64,000 nucleotides of DNA from Clostridia bacterium UC5.1-1D2. GTDB taxonomy: Bacteria; Bacillota; Clostridia; Lachnospirales; Lachnospiraceae. Both the position numbers and the translations under genes were made by a program. Location of the stretch: positions 124,001-188,000 of the forward strand of contig BBZN01000002.1 of NCBI GenBank assembly GCA_001304855.1. Reading direction: 5' to 3'. Shown one piece after another: positions 39,197 through 48,462 of this stretch; positions within the stretch are counted from its first letter, which is position 1, and the number at the start of each line of letters is the position of its first letter. The notes beneath the pieces are model-generated. The model made no database searches, was not told where the DNA came from, and saw only the letters and a program-made list of their open reading frames with translations.

Positions 39197-40571
39197 TTAC
39201 TCCCCACCCTTCTGTTTCTGGACAAGCTCCTGGAATACCTCTTTTATCTCCTCCGTCTGCTTGGCCAGCTCCTCAGCATCCGGCTTTTCTATATCGTGTA
39301 TGAGCATATTCCGGGTTTTCCTCAATGCGCCTACCTTTCCGGCCAGATCCTTGTCGAGAACCTCCAGCCGCTTTAAGGTGTTGATGTTAAAGGCGCCGTA
39401 GGATTTTGCGGTATTGCCTGAGGCGGCCTTGTTAAGCAGCTTTTCCAGAGGAACCCAGTGGTCGAAAAAGCAGCCTATGACTTTCAGAAGCTCCGGGTCT
39501 ATGGCGGCGCCTCCGGTCTGGAGCTCCTGGTAGATCTGATACCTTTTTTCGTTTCCTGTTATAATCTGGTCCACAATCTGCTGGGAGATATTGCGGCGGT
39601 CTTTCTCGAATTTGACGGACTTCAGGATGGGCTCAATATCCTTAACCTTCACTATTTTCAGACGGCTGATAAGTTTGAACAGCAGCTCCACATTTCCCAT
39701 GCGCAGTTCGATATCCTCCTGACGGAAATGATTGCTCAGATAGTTATAGAGGTAGGAAGCCAGATCGTACTGGCTGCTGAAGGTGGTGTTCTTGTTTTTA
39801 ATGCGCTCATTTCCTGCGCTTTGAAGCCGTTCCAGCGCAATCTCGCCGGTAAGGACCAGGCCGTTGAGCTCATCCAGTATGGACAATTCCTCATCGGAGA
39901 GCGTTCCCTGAAGAGGTTTGTAGATCAGGTCGTGTTCCACCTCGGACCAGGCGTGCATCATAACGGAAGCCACCTGGATTTCTATGCGGGTGGCGGCGTA
40001 TTTTTCTGGGCGGGGGTCATGAGATCTTCCTTCATAAGAGCCCTGTAGTGGTTGGCCCAATAGCCTGAAAACGCTTGTTGTAGGTGGGCGGCTTGGACTC
40101 GTCAGGAAACTGCTTTTTCTCCAAAAGATTAAACAGGTCGTTGATAAGTGTGTCCGCCTTGTCGCGGTCGCCGGGGAAATAGAGGGATACCCTGACTCCC
40201 GCCAGGTCGAACATATCGTCGTAAATTTCACGCATGTTCTTGTAGGGGATCTCACGTTCTGCATTTCTGTGGAGGGCTTTGCTTTTTAAGCGTCCGGGAT
40301 TTTTGGCCCTGGAGGTGACAATAGCCCGGATACCAGCAGACTGAAGGGCAGATTCCAGCTGTTTGGCAGCCAGGCGGGCCGCATTTTCATAAAATGTATA
40401 TTTCCTACGGTAATTTTCTATAAACTGGCTGATTAAATCCAAGACAGCGCCTCCCTTCTGAGTACGGCCGGCCGATTGCCGGAGTGTTTCTTTCAATTCC
40501 GGTATGACTTCCGCCCCATACCTTGCCAGGGGGGGGCAGGACATGAGACGGAATCTAAAGGTGTCAAACAT
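39197..40571 (-). CDS. RelA/SpoT-domain (p)ppGpp synthetase-like protein
   Basis: About 458 residues. The first roughly 230 carry a RelA_SpoT synthetase domain: LKSKALHRNAEREIPYKNM, YDDMFDLAGVRVSLYFPGD, SGYWANHYRALM and the GTP-binding ATRIEIQVASVMMHAWSEVE. No HD hydrolase or TGS domain is seen, so it is a small-alarmone-synthetase type with a helical C-terminal extension of about 220 residues (lysine/glutamate-rich, coiled-coil-like near the end). Two deletions lie near 40062 (T lost) and 40022. Its start overlaps the stop of the upstream 77-residue gene (TAATG), so the two are coupled. It would make alarmone from GTP and ATP under stress. Confidence 0.85.
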
Positions 40572-40804
40572 TAACTGTTAATTATATTCTTAAAGGCCAG
40601 GAGAAATTCCATGTCATCCGCCTTTAACCGGACGTTGGATGAGATGGTTTTTCCGGCGCTGTTGGTGACATTGATTTCTATGACGGTTCCCTGGTCTATA
40701 AAGCGCTCCTCTGTGGCCGCCTTCAGAAAGGGAAGAAACTTGGGATGATTGGATTTAAACTGTTCCCAGGACGGTTTCAGCTGCAAAAAATTTAATGGAT
40801 TCAT
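40571..40804 (-). CDS. small protein coupled to the alarmone synthetase gene
   Basis: 77 residues, intact, no family recognised. It starts MNPLNFLQLKPSWEQFKSNH and ends in a hydrophilic beta-rich part (GTVIEINVTNSAGKTISS, LKADDMEFLLAFKNI). No membrane segment or signal peptide. Its TAA overlaps the ATG of the synthetase-like gene, making translational coupling and a functional link likely, for example as a regulator; that is inference. The ATG has GAGGTGAAC upstream on the minus strand. Confidence 0.7.
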   Translation of the reverse strand: MNPLNFLQLKPSWEQFKSNHPKFLPFLKAATEERFIDQGTVIEINVTNSAGKTISSNVRLKADDMEFLLAFKNIINS

Positions 40805-40971
40805 AGTCGGTTCACCTCGGATGTATAGTGCCGGAGCCGTATTATCCTTCTCCGGTTTATATCATGTATATCATATCGTATATGGATTCTAAAATCAAGG
40901 GAAAGGAGATAATTGGCAGGGCGGGGGAGGCTCTGGCTTTGGCGCGTGTATTTACCTTTTTATGATTCTAT

Positions 40972-41088
40972 GGTATAATGTCGTGATGCATTATACCGCG
41001 CCGGTCCGGTTCCGCCCAAAGGGAGGAAAGACACCAGGCCGGACCGAGTGCATTCCCCCGGAAGGATACCATGTTTGGAGAACATGGT
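40972..41088. repeat. dispersed structured repeat, copy A
   Basis: 117 bases closely matching 63000-63112. It starts with the hairpin GGTATAATG / CATTATACC and continues CGCGCCGGTCCGGTTCCG. It includes CGGTCCGG pairing with a later CCGGACCG, and ends with ACCATGTT-TGGAG-AACATGGT. The last stem shows compensatory changes against copy B. Confidence 0.85.
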
Positions 41089-41158
41089 ATAACATGAATT
41101 GCAGAACAGATACGGATCTCATCATGCTTATACAGAGTCCGGGGATGAAAAAATACTG

Positions 41159-41310
41159 GAGCGTGTTTGAACATTGCTTTCTCACAGCTGTAGGTCACAC
41201 TTTGTGGAGATTTGGCCCCGATGAAGGGGGCGCAGCCCGCTGCGCCCCCTTCATCGGGGTCAAATATGCCGGATCGTGCAGATGGCCGGGATGAATGTTC
41301 AGACACGCTC
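41159..41310. repeat. MITE-like element with 17-base terminal inverted repeats
   Basis: Left end GAGCGTGTTTGAACATT (41159-41175) and right end AATGTTCAGACACGCTC (41294-41310) are inverted copies with one mismatch. Inside, a 21-base arm at 41216-41236 pairs perfectly with 41239-41259 across a 2-base loop. No coding potential. The ends are shared with the short palindrome at 38563-38617 and fragments near 13009 and 59222. Confidence 0.75.
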
Positions 41311-41328
41311 TAAGAAAAGAGACGCGCA

Positions 41329-44001
41329 ATGAACCCAATCGTATTAGGAATTTTGGCCCATGTGGATGCAGGCAAAACCACCCTGTCGGAGGCCTTTTTG
41401 TATTTAACCGGAAGTATCCGGAAGATGGGACGGGTAGATAACAAGGATGCATTTTTAGATACCTATGCCCTGGAGCGGGCCAGGGGGATCACCATTTTCT
41501 CCAAACAGGCCAGGCTGGCCTGGGAGGGGATGGCTTTGACTCTTTTGGACACGCCGGGCCATGTGGATTTTTCAGCGGAGGCGGAACGCACCCTTCAGGT
41601 GCTGGACTGTGCCGTTCTTGTTGTCAGCGGAGCGGACGGCGTCCAGGGGCATACCCTGACCTTGTGGCGGCTGCTGGAGAAGTATAAAATTCCTGTGTTT
41701 CTATTTGTAAATAAAATGGATCAACCGGGCGCAGACAGGGAAAAGCTGCAGGCTGAGCTGCAAGAGCGGCTGGACGACGGCTGCCTGGATTTCTCCCTGG
41801 AGGGAACCCAGGATTTCATGGAACAGGCGGCCATGTGCGACGAGGGCGTCCTGGAGCATTTCCTGGTGACAGGGAGGGTGGAGCAGGAGCAGCTTTTGCA
41901 GATGGTTGCAGACAGAAAGCTGTTTCCCTGCTTTTTCGGCTCTGCCTCAAACTTTTTGGGGTGGAGGAGCTGCTGGAGGGAATCAGGAAATTTGCTCCCC
42001 GGCCGGTTTATCCCCCGGAGTTCGGAGCTAAAATCTATAAGATTTCCAGGGACAGCCAGGGCAACAGGCTGACGCATATGAAGATTACCGGAGGCAGCAT
42101 AAAGGCGAAGATGCTGCTGCCCGGCGAGGAGAAGGTAAATCAGATCCGCCTGTATTCTGGCGAGAAATTTGAGGCTGTGAATGAAGCAGGACCCGGCTGC
42201 ATCTGTGCAGTCACAGGTCCGGTCCGTACCTTCGCAGGCCAGGGACTGGGCTGCCAGGCGGCTTCCATGGATCCCGTTCTGGAGCCTGTCCTGACCTATG
42301 AGATGAAGCTTCCCTGGGACTGCGACAAAGGATGATGCTGACGAAGATGAGGGAACTGGAGGAGGAGGATCCCCAGCTTCATGTGGCGTGGGACGAACAT
42401 TTGCAGGAAATTCAGGTACAGCTTATGGGCGAGATCCAGATCCAGGTATTGAAAAGCCTGATTGAAACCAGGTTTGGAGTGGCGGTGGATTTCGGAAGGG
42501 GAAATATTGTATATAAAGAGACAATTGCAGACAAGGTGGAGGGGGTGGGCATTTTGAGCCTCTTCGCCATTACGCTGAGGTTCATCTTATACTGGAGCCC
42601 GGAGAGAGAGGAAGCGGACTGCAGTTTTCCTCTGTGTGCAGTGAAGATGTATTGGATCGGAACTGGCAGAGATTAGTGCTTACCCACCTGGAGGAGAAGG
42701 TGCACAAGGGAGTGCTGACAGGCTCCCCTGTTACGGATATGCGCATCAGTCTGGCGGGAGGCAGGGCCCACAACAAGCATACGGAGGGCGGAGATTTCCG
42801 GCAGGCCACTTACCGGGCCCTGCGCCAGGGACTTATGGAGGCTGAGTCCGTACTGCTGGAGCCTGGTACGATTTCCGCCTGGAAATACCGGAAGCTTTCA
42901 TCGGGCGGGCTATGACCGACATTGAGAAGCGCAGCGGAACCTGTTCTCTGGGGCAGGCAGAAGGGGGAAGGGCTGTTCTCACAGGAAGCGCTCCGGTATC
43001 TGCCATGGTGGATTATCAGACGGAAGTCACCGCCTATTCCAGGGGCTGCGGCAAGCTGTCCTGTACCTGAAGGGGTATGAGGTCTGCCATAACCCGGAGG
43101 AAGTAATTGCAGCGGCAGGTTACGATCCCGAGCGTGATTTGGACAATCCCACAGGCTCTGTGTTCTGCGCCCACGGCGCCGGATTCGTGGTGCCGTGGAA
43201 CCAGGTGAAAGAATACATGCATGTGGAAAGCGTTCTCGGAAAAGAGCGGTCCGAGCCTCCAAAGGCCTGTGTGCCCTCCGGCCCTTTTACAGAAAGGAGC
43301 CCCGAGGCGTGGCTGGGAACAGATGAGATAGACGCCATACTGGAGCGGACCTATTTTTCCAACAGCCGGGACAAGACCCGCCAAAAATCCGGGATTCCCG
43401 GAAAAAACGGCAGCAGGAGGACTTTAAGTCCGCCGGAAATCCGCACATACCAGCCTGTAAAAAACAGGAGCCCAGGGACGAATACCTGCTGGTGGACGGC
43501 TACAATATTATCTATGCCTGGAAGGAGCTGAAGGGCCTTGCTAAGGACAATATGGAGGGGGCCAGAGTCCGCCTGATGGATTTGCTGTGCGATTACCAGG
43601 CGGTTAAAAAGTGCCGCCTTATTGTGGTCTTTGACGCTTACCGGGTAAAGGGGCATCTGACGGAAATCCTGGATTACCATAATATCCATGTTGTCTATAC
43701 AAAGGAGGCCGAGACGGCCGATCAATATATTGAAAAATTTGCCCATGAAAATGCGCGCAGATATGACGTCTCAGTGGCAACCTCCGACGGTATCGAACAG
43801 ATTATTATACGGGGACAGGGCTGCCGCCTTGTATCTGCCATGGAATTGTGGGAAGATTTGGAGCGGGTGAAGGGCGCGCTTCGGGAAGAGTATCTGGAGC
43901 GGCCTCAGCTTAAGAGAAACAGCCTGTTAGATGTGCTGCCCAGGGAGGCGGCCAAAGAATTCGGGAAACTGAAAAGCGGGGAGGGGCAGGGGGAAGGGTG
44001 A
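41329..44001 (+). CDS. EF-G/TetM-like ribosomal GTPase fused to a YacP/Rae1-type NYN nuclease domain
   Basis: About 892 residues. The N-terminal G domain has AHVDAGKTT, a DTPGHVDFSAEAERT switch II and NKMD; EF-G domains II to V follow (GEIQIQVLKSLIETRFGV in III, SPVTDMRISLAGGRAHNKHT in IV, YDFRLEIPEAFIGRAMTDI in V). A linker leads to a C-terminal domain from about residue 720: YLLVDGYNIIYAWKEL, IVVFDAYRVKG, TKEAETADQYIE, VATSDGIEQIII, a complete NYN/YacP fold with its acidic residues. Six one-base deletions break it (about 41950, 42330, 42560, 42870, 43064, 43378). TetM relatives bind the ribosome and Rae1 cuts mRNA in the A site, so a ribosome-rescue or mRNA-cleavage factor is plausible. Database labels of tetracycline resistance would rest only on the GTPase half. 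Confidence 0.85.
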
Positions 44002-44002
44002 T

Positions 44003-44230
44003 TCAGGCCTCCTTTTCGGCGGAAATTTCCTGCTCCAGAACGATTTCATAGCATACTTTGGCGCCGGGGCATTTTTTGGCGGATTCCGGCGTTAAAATCT
44101 GAATCAGTCTCCATCCCCGGGCGGATTCGGTTGTGATGATTTCTTTGCATTTTTGGAAAATTTCGGTTTCATCGGTTTTAAGATCGCCGTCGAAGGGCAC
44201 CTCCACAAATTTATAATTATATTTACCCAT
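44003..44230 (-). CDS. DUF4177-like small protein
   Basis: Intact, 75 residues: MGKYNYKFVEVPFDG, an amphipathic central helix (ETEIFQKCKEIITTESARGW) and a strand RLIQILTPESAKK near the end. The YxYK..EV start and GWRLIQ motif fit the DUF4177 family. GGAGGGAGG precedes the ATG on the minus strand. It converges with the GTPase-NYN gene with one base between stops. Function unknown. Confidence 0.7.
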   Translation of the reverse strand: MGKYNYKFVEVPFDGDLKTDETEIFQKCKEIITTESARGWRLIQILTPESAKKCPGAKVCYEIVLEQEISAEKEA

Positions 44231-44337
44231 AATAAATACCTCCCTCCTTTTGTATTAAACAGTATAAATCTCCGGGGCATAAAAATACTATTGGTATTTT
44301 TCAAACGGGTATAAAGATTATATAAGTAAAGCTTCTG

Positions 44338-44366
44338 TTGAAAGTTTGGGAGAAACTGGTTATACT
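44338..44366 (+). promoter_or_regulatory. sigma-A promoter of the YbjQ-like gene
   Basis: TTGAAA at 44338-44343, 17-base spacer, TATACT at 44361-44366. An AT-rich hairpin (AAAAATAC/GTATTTTT) lies just upstream at 44281-44301. Confidence 0.7.
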
Positions 44367-44416
44367 GATTGTATGAATATTCTGACAGCAGATAAGTGGA
44401 AGAAGGAGGGGTTGTG

Positions 44417-44727
44417 ATGATTATTGTCACTACAGAGACGGTTACAGGCAGAAATCTGGCCACCATAGGGCTGGTGCGGGGCGCCAGTATCATGACGGTC
44501 CACGCAGGAAAAGATATTATGAACGGCTTTAAGACACTGGTGGGAGGGGAGCTGACTTCCTACAATGAGATGATGGAAAAGGCCAGGGACTTGCCACGGA
44601 ACGGATGATTGCCCAAGCCGAGGCTATGGGAGCGGACGCCATTGTGGCAGCCAGGTACAGCAGCAGCGCCGTCACCCAGGGGGCGGCGGAGGTCATGGCC
44701 TACGGCACCGCAGTCAAATTTATTTAG
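44417..44727 (+). CDS. YbjQ/UPF0145 family protein
   Basis: About 103 residues after repair of one deletion near 44591, giving ARDLATERMIAQAEAMGADAI and a stop at 44725-44727. The family start MIIVTTETVTGRNLATIGLV and the middle TLVGGELTSYNEMM are clear. UPF0145 proteins form pentameric rings and are sometimes called heavy-metal-binding; the function is not established. AAGGAGG precedes the ATG. It has its own promoter. Confidence 0.88.
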
Positions 44728-44806
44728 AGGATTTAAGGGAATGGCAATGCCGTTCCCTCAGGCGGGGCCCAGGGAAGGTGAAGATGGTATCTTCTTATAA
44801 AATAGC

Positions 44807-44835
44807 TTGCGTCATCTCCTTTGATGTAGTACAAT
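44807..44835 (+). promoter_or_regulatory. sigma-A promoter of the cobalt transport operon
   Basis: TTGCGT at 44807-44812, 17-base spacer, TACAAT at 44830-44835, placed about 20 bases before the riboswitch. Confidence 0.65.
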
Positions 44836-44856
44836 AATGCAGACAATTAAATGGCA

Positions 44857-45030
44857 TAGAACGGTGCCCGGTAAACCATGTTGTTTACGGGGATAATAGG
44901 GAAATGAGTGAAAGTCTCATACGGTCCCGCCGCTGTAAGCGCTGAGACGAGCCGGAGAATCCACTGCACAGGAAGGTGCGGGAAGGGTGGCCGCGTCTGT
45001 GAAGCCTGAGTCAGAAGACCTGCCTTCTGT
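44857..45030 (+). ncRNA. cobalamin riboswitch
   Basis: Conserved parts appear in order: GGTGCCCGG; the AATAGGGAAA and GGTCCCGCCGCTGTAA core; CCACTGC with the matching GTGCGGGAAGG; and the B12-box GTCAGAAGACCTGCC at about 45010-45024. It precedes cobalt-transporter genes and is followed by a terminator, so adenosylcobalamin should switch the operon off by promoting termination. Confidence 0.95.
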
Positions 45031-45095
45031 GCCCGCAATCCATTGATTACGAGTGATAACCGGTGAATTGGGAGATGCATGGCTGGTATTCGTGC

Positions 45096-45144
45096 GCCCA
45101 TTTTTAACTGATTATTTCATATTCAGTTGAGAATGGGCTTTTTT
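45096..45144 (+). terminator. riboswitch-controlled terminator
   Basis: GCCCATT with TTTAACTGA pairs with TCAGTTGAG and AATGGGC, followed by TTTTTT. It is the likely expression platform of the cobalamin riboswitch. Confidence 0.85.
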
Positions 45145-45188
45145 GATCCGCCGGTGACAGAATATACGAGGCGAAAGGGGGGGGGGGG

Positions 45189-45970
45189 ATGGAGATGAGA
45201 GGGAGCCGTCATGTTTTTTCTATGGATTATTATGCATTCCGCTCCGGCCTTCTTTATGCAGCGCCTGGGTTTAAGCTCTTTTTTGCAGTTTTGGCTATGG
45301 CCCTCTGCCTATGGGGAGATAACAACGGCGTATCCTGCTTTGTGATCCTTTCTGTGGCAGCGTTGAATATAAGAAAGAACAGGGTGGGATTGAAGGCGTA
45401 TTTGCACCTTCTGGCAATTCCCGCCGCCTTTATTTTCCTGGGCTGCTGCGCCCTGGCGCTGGATGCGGGCTATGGCCTCATGGATGGTTTATCCGCATTA
45501 CCAGGGAGAGCGCGGGGACGGGAATACGAGTGATGCTGCGCACTTTCGGGGCGGTGAGCGCCCTCTATTTTCTCACCCTCTCCACGCCTGCCGGGGAGGT
45601 GGTGCGCCTGCTGGGGAAGCTCCATGTGCCGGGGATTGTTACAGAGCTTATGTATCTGATTTACAGGTACATATTTATAATGATGGATACCCAGGGCCGG
45701 ATCCGCACAGCGGCGGAATCCAGGCTGGGGTACAGGGATTTTATAACCTCCTGCAAAACCTTCGGCGCCTCTCTGGGGAACCTGCTGGTGATCACTCTGA
45801 AGCGGTCCGGCGCGTATTATGACGCTATGGAATCCAGGGGATATGACGGGGAACTCCTTTTTATGGAGGAGGAGCGGCAGTTTAAAATCCGGTGGCTTCT
45901 CTGGGCTGGACTGTATGGGGCGGCAGGAGCGGGCCTTAAGCTTATAATGGAAAGGGGAGGATGGGTATGA
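45189..45970 (+). CDS. cbiQ: cobalt ECF transporter transmembrane protein CbiQ
   Basis: About 261 residues; the T-component of a group I cobalt ECF transporter. Four or five membrane spans and the two Ala-Arg-Gly-type coupling helices are seen: TAAESRLGYRDFIT and YYDAMESRGYDGE. One deletion near 45485 joins the halves (WFIRITRESAGTG). The ATG stands directly behind a run of 12 G (45177-45188), which doubles as its ribosome site. That run is a possible place for length variation. It is the first gene after the riboswitch and overlaps cbiO by four bases. Confidence 0.88.
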
Positions 45971-46787
45971 GCGTGGAATTTATCTTACAGGCCAGGGGGC
46001 TGTCCTTTTCTTACCAGGAGGGGGAGCGGATCCTGGAGGACGTCAATGTGGACATCGGAAGGGGTGAGCAAATCGCAGTGCTGGGGGCCAACGGAGCAGG
46101 TAAATCCACTTTTTTTCTCTGCTTGAACGGGTTTAAAACCTGAAAAGGAGATATTCTTCTCTGCGGGAAGAAAATAAAAAAGGAGATCTGAGGGAGCTGC
46201 GAACCAGGGTGGGAATTGTATTCCAGGATGCGGAAAGTCAGATTATCGCCTCCACAGTCAGGGGAGAGGTTGCCTTTGGCCCCGTGAATTTGAGGCTTCC
46301 CCCGGAGGCGGTAAGAACAAGGACGGAGCGGGCTCTGGAATACATGAATATCCAGAAGCTGGCGGAGCGGCCGCCCCATTATTTAAGCGGCGGGGAGAAA
46401 AAACAGGTGACCATAGCCGATATCATAGCTATGGAACCGGAGGTGTTTATTTTTGACGAACCCGGGGCGGCCCTGGATCCTGTGAACCAGGAACTGCTGG
46501 AGGAGGCCCTTGACAGGCTTTCCTGGGAGGGGAGGACGCTTATAGTGTCTACCCATGACGTAGATTTTGCCTACCGGTTTGCAGACAGGATTCTGGTGTT
46601 TTCCCAGGGCCGTATTATCGGCGACGGAAAGCCGGAGGAGCTGTTCGCCAGGGAGGAGATACTGAAGGAGGCCCATCTGAAACAGCCGGTTCTGTATGAA
46701 TTGGGGCAGGAGCTGAAGCGGAGGGGGATTCTGAGGGACAAATCCCGGTATCCCAGGTCTGTGGCCGAATTCGCAAAACTGCTTTAA
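45967..46787 (+). CDS. cbiO: cobalt ECF transporter ATPase CbiO
   Basis: About 274 residues; ABC ATPase that energises CbiMNQ. Walker A is GANGAGKST, Q-loop VFQDAESQII, signature YLSGGEKKQV, Walker B VFIFDEPGAALDP and H-loop VSTHDVDF. A TGA at 46141 is not a real stop: an extra A before CCTG (46135-46138) and a missing A after it (46143-46146) cancel, and correction gives FKPEKGDILL. One further A is lost in the poly-A near 46175 (IKKGDLREL). ATG 46967-style upstream alternatives are ruled out here: ATG 45967 is chosen over 45961 because GGGAGG abuts the latter. Confidence 0.9.
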
Positions 46788-46865
46788 AGGAGGGGAGACT
46801 TGCCCTTTGGATCTGCCTGCGCTGCATAAAGCAGTGCAGAAATAAATAAAAAAGGAGTAAGAATT

Positions 46866-47617
46866 ATGATTAGAAGGAACCATCTATTATTGAAACTGTC
46901 CATCCTGATTGCCTGTCTGTTTGCCGTTACGCCGGCAGCTTACGGAATGCACATTATGGAAGGATACCTGCCTCCGGGCTACTGTGTGGGATGGGGCTTT
47001 ATATCCCTGCCTTTTCTGGTCTGGGGGATGAAGGTAATTCAGAAGAAATTGAAGGAAAATAAGAGGAATATCACCCTCCTGGCCATGTCGGGCGCGTTTA
47101 TTTTTGTGATCTCCTCCCTGAAGATCCCCTCTGTCACAGGCAGCTGCTCCCATATGACGGGCACAGGCCTGGGCGCTCTCCTGTTCGGGCCCGGGCCTGT
47201 GGCTCTCCTGGGATTGATTGTGCTTGTATTCCAGGCCCTTCTGCTGGCCCACGGCGGGCTCACCACCCTGGGGGCAAACACATTTTCCATGGCTGTGGGG
47301 GCCCCTTTCTCACATTCGGGCTGTACCATCTGTGCAGGAAAATGAAGATGAACAAAAATGGGAGCATATTCCTGGCCGCCTGTCTTGGGGATCTGTTTAC
47401 ATACTGCATTACCAGTATCCAGCTGGCCCTGGCCTACCCTTCCCCCCAGGGCGGGGTGGCGGCGTCGGCCGTTAAGTTCCTGGGCGTTTTTGCCCCCACC
47501 CAGCTTCCGCTGGCTGTGGTGGAAGGAATCCTAACAGTGGTAATTATGATTACGCTGGAGACATATGCAAAGCCTGAGATGAAACTGGCTGGCTTTGAAC
47601 AGGGGGTGCAGAGATGA
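46866..47617 (+). CDS. cbiM: cobalt ECF transporter substrate-binding membrane protein CbiM
   Basis: About 250 residues. A signal-like N-terminus (about 1-27) is followed by the conserved mature start [17 protein letters not shown], whose Met-His binds cobalt. Further marks are [22 protein letters not shown] and [16 protein letters not shown]. Near the C-terminus [20 protein letters not shown] is typical. One base is lost near 47300, restoring [21 protein letters not shown] lies seven bases before the ATG. cbiN overlaps its end by four bases. It defines cobalt specificity of the complex. Confidence 0.92.
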
Positions 47618-48019
47618 GCAGAGAAAACAGACGGACGATTCTGGCGCTTTTGGTGATAACGGCGGTTTTGGTGTTTGCACCGCTCTTTGCCCTGAAGGGG
47701 GCGGAGTTCGGCGGTTCAGACGATGCAGGCAGCGTGATGGCGGAGGAGATAGGGGGAGCCTATGAGCCTGGTTTACCCCTGTTCTGGAAACCATGGTGGG
47801 GGGAGAGCTTCCCGGAGAGGTTGAAAGCCTGCTGTTTTGCCTTCAGACAGGAATCGGCGTGGGAATCCTGGCATTTTTATGGGACGCATGGTGGAGCGGA
47901 AAAATGGGAGGACAGAAAAGAAGGTAAGAGGAAAGGATGAATCCGGGCGTAAAGAAAAATTAATAGGGTTGGATGTAAAAGTTAAAGATTTTTCGGCGGA
48001 AATAGGATATACTGGATGA
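47614..48019 (+). CDS. cbiN: cobalt transporter auxiliary protein CbiN
   Basis: About 135 residues after repair; small two-span protein that helps load cobalt onto CbiM. The N-terminal span (RTILALLVITAVLVFAPLFA) and the loop GSDDAGSVMAEE are typical, followed after repair of two deletions (near 47772 and 47878) by YEPWFTPVLE, LPGEVESLLFCLQTGIG and VGILAFFMGRM. A charged C-terminal tail of about 40 residues is longer than usual. Its true end is uncertain because another indel could shorten it. The start overlaps cbiM. Confidence 0.8.
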
Positions 48020-48079
48020 AGAGACGGCGACGGTTCGGTCAATTTCCTGATGGAAAGGGAGAATGAAGGAGGGATACGC

Positions 48080-48346
48080 ATGATCACTGTATTTAACCGC
48101 AGGGAGCTGTTCAGTACTTATTCCATGGAGGCGCAGGCGAAAGTCAGAGACGCGCTCTGCCGCTTTGGCATCGATTATCTGGTGGACACCAGCTCCGGCA
48201 TGGCGCGAAACTACGGGGCGGGTCCCATCGTCATTGACCGCTTCGGCACCGATCCTCTGAAAACCACGCAGTACCGGATTTTTGTGCGTAAGAAGGATTA
48301 TGAGAAAGCGGCGGCGGCAGTCCAGGGCAAGCTGGAGGGAAATTGA
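48080..48346 (+). CDS. small protein, possibly DUF2007-like
   Basis: Intact, 88 residues: VFNRRELFSTYSMEAQAKV, then DALCRFGIDYLVDTSSG and a C-terminal YRIFVRKKDYEKAAAAVQ. The arrangement of a helix with a short beta unit and the closing V-x-KKDYEKA segment resembles DUF2007 (putative signal-transducing) proteins; the match is weak. AAGGAGG precedes the ATG. It is followed by a strong terminator that also closes the cobalt operon if read-through occurs. Confidence 0.6.
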   Translation: MITVFNRRELFSTYSMEAQAKVRDALCRFGIDYLVDTSSGMARNYGAGPIVIDRFGTDPLKTTQYRIFVRKKDYEKAAAAVQGKLEGN

Positions 48347-48417
48347 CGGCAGCCGCGAGAATATTTGAGCCATGGTTATAAAAATGTATGCAAGAGAGAT
48401 TTCCGGCGTACATAAAA

Positions 48418-48459
48418 ATGATACGGAGAGCAAAGGAATGCGCTCCGTATCATTTTTTT
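48418..48459 (+). terminator. intrinsic terminator
   Basis: ATGATACGGAG at 48418-48428 pairs perfectly with CTCCGTATCAT at 48443-48453, followed by TTTTTT. Confidence 0.9.
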
Positions 48460-48462
48460 GCC

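Larger units (their letters stand above)
40805..41328. other. intergenic region filled by two palindromic repeat elements
   Basis: 524 bases without a gene. It holds the dispersed repeat copy A (40972-41088) and the inverted-repeat-bounded element (41159-41310), listed separately. The first 160 bases hold the minus-strand start region of the small protein gene and nothing else that I can support. Confidence 0.7.

Noticed and set aside
40962..41294. ORF covering repeat copy A and the inverted-repeat element
   Set aside because: It is made of palindromic non-coding sequence. The peptide shared with copy B (HYTAPVRFRP) comes from the repeat itself.
41329..44001. Tetracycline resistance gene of the tet(M) class
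   Set aside because: The GTPase half is only a distant relative, and the C-terminal NYN domain is absent from Tet(M)-type proteins. No mobile element surrounds it.
46141..46143. UGA recoding (selenocysteine or read-through) in cbiO
   Set aside because: No SECIS-like need or Sec tradition in CbiO, and a simple pair of A-run length errors explains the site.
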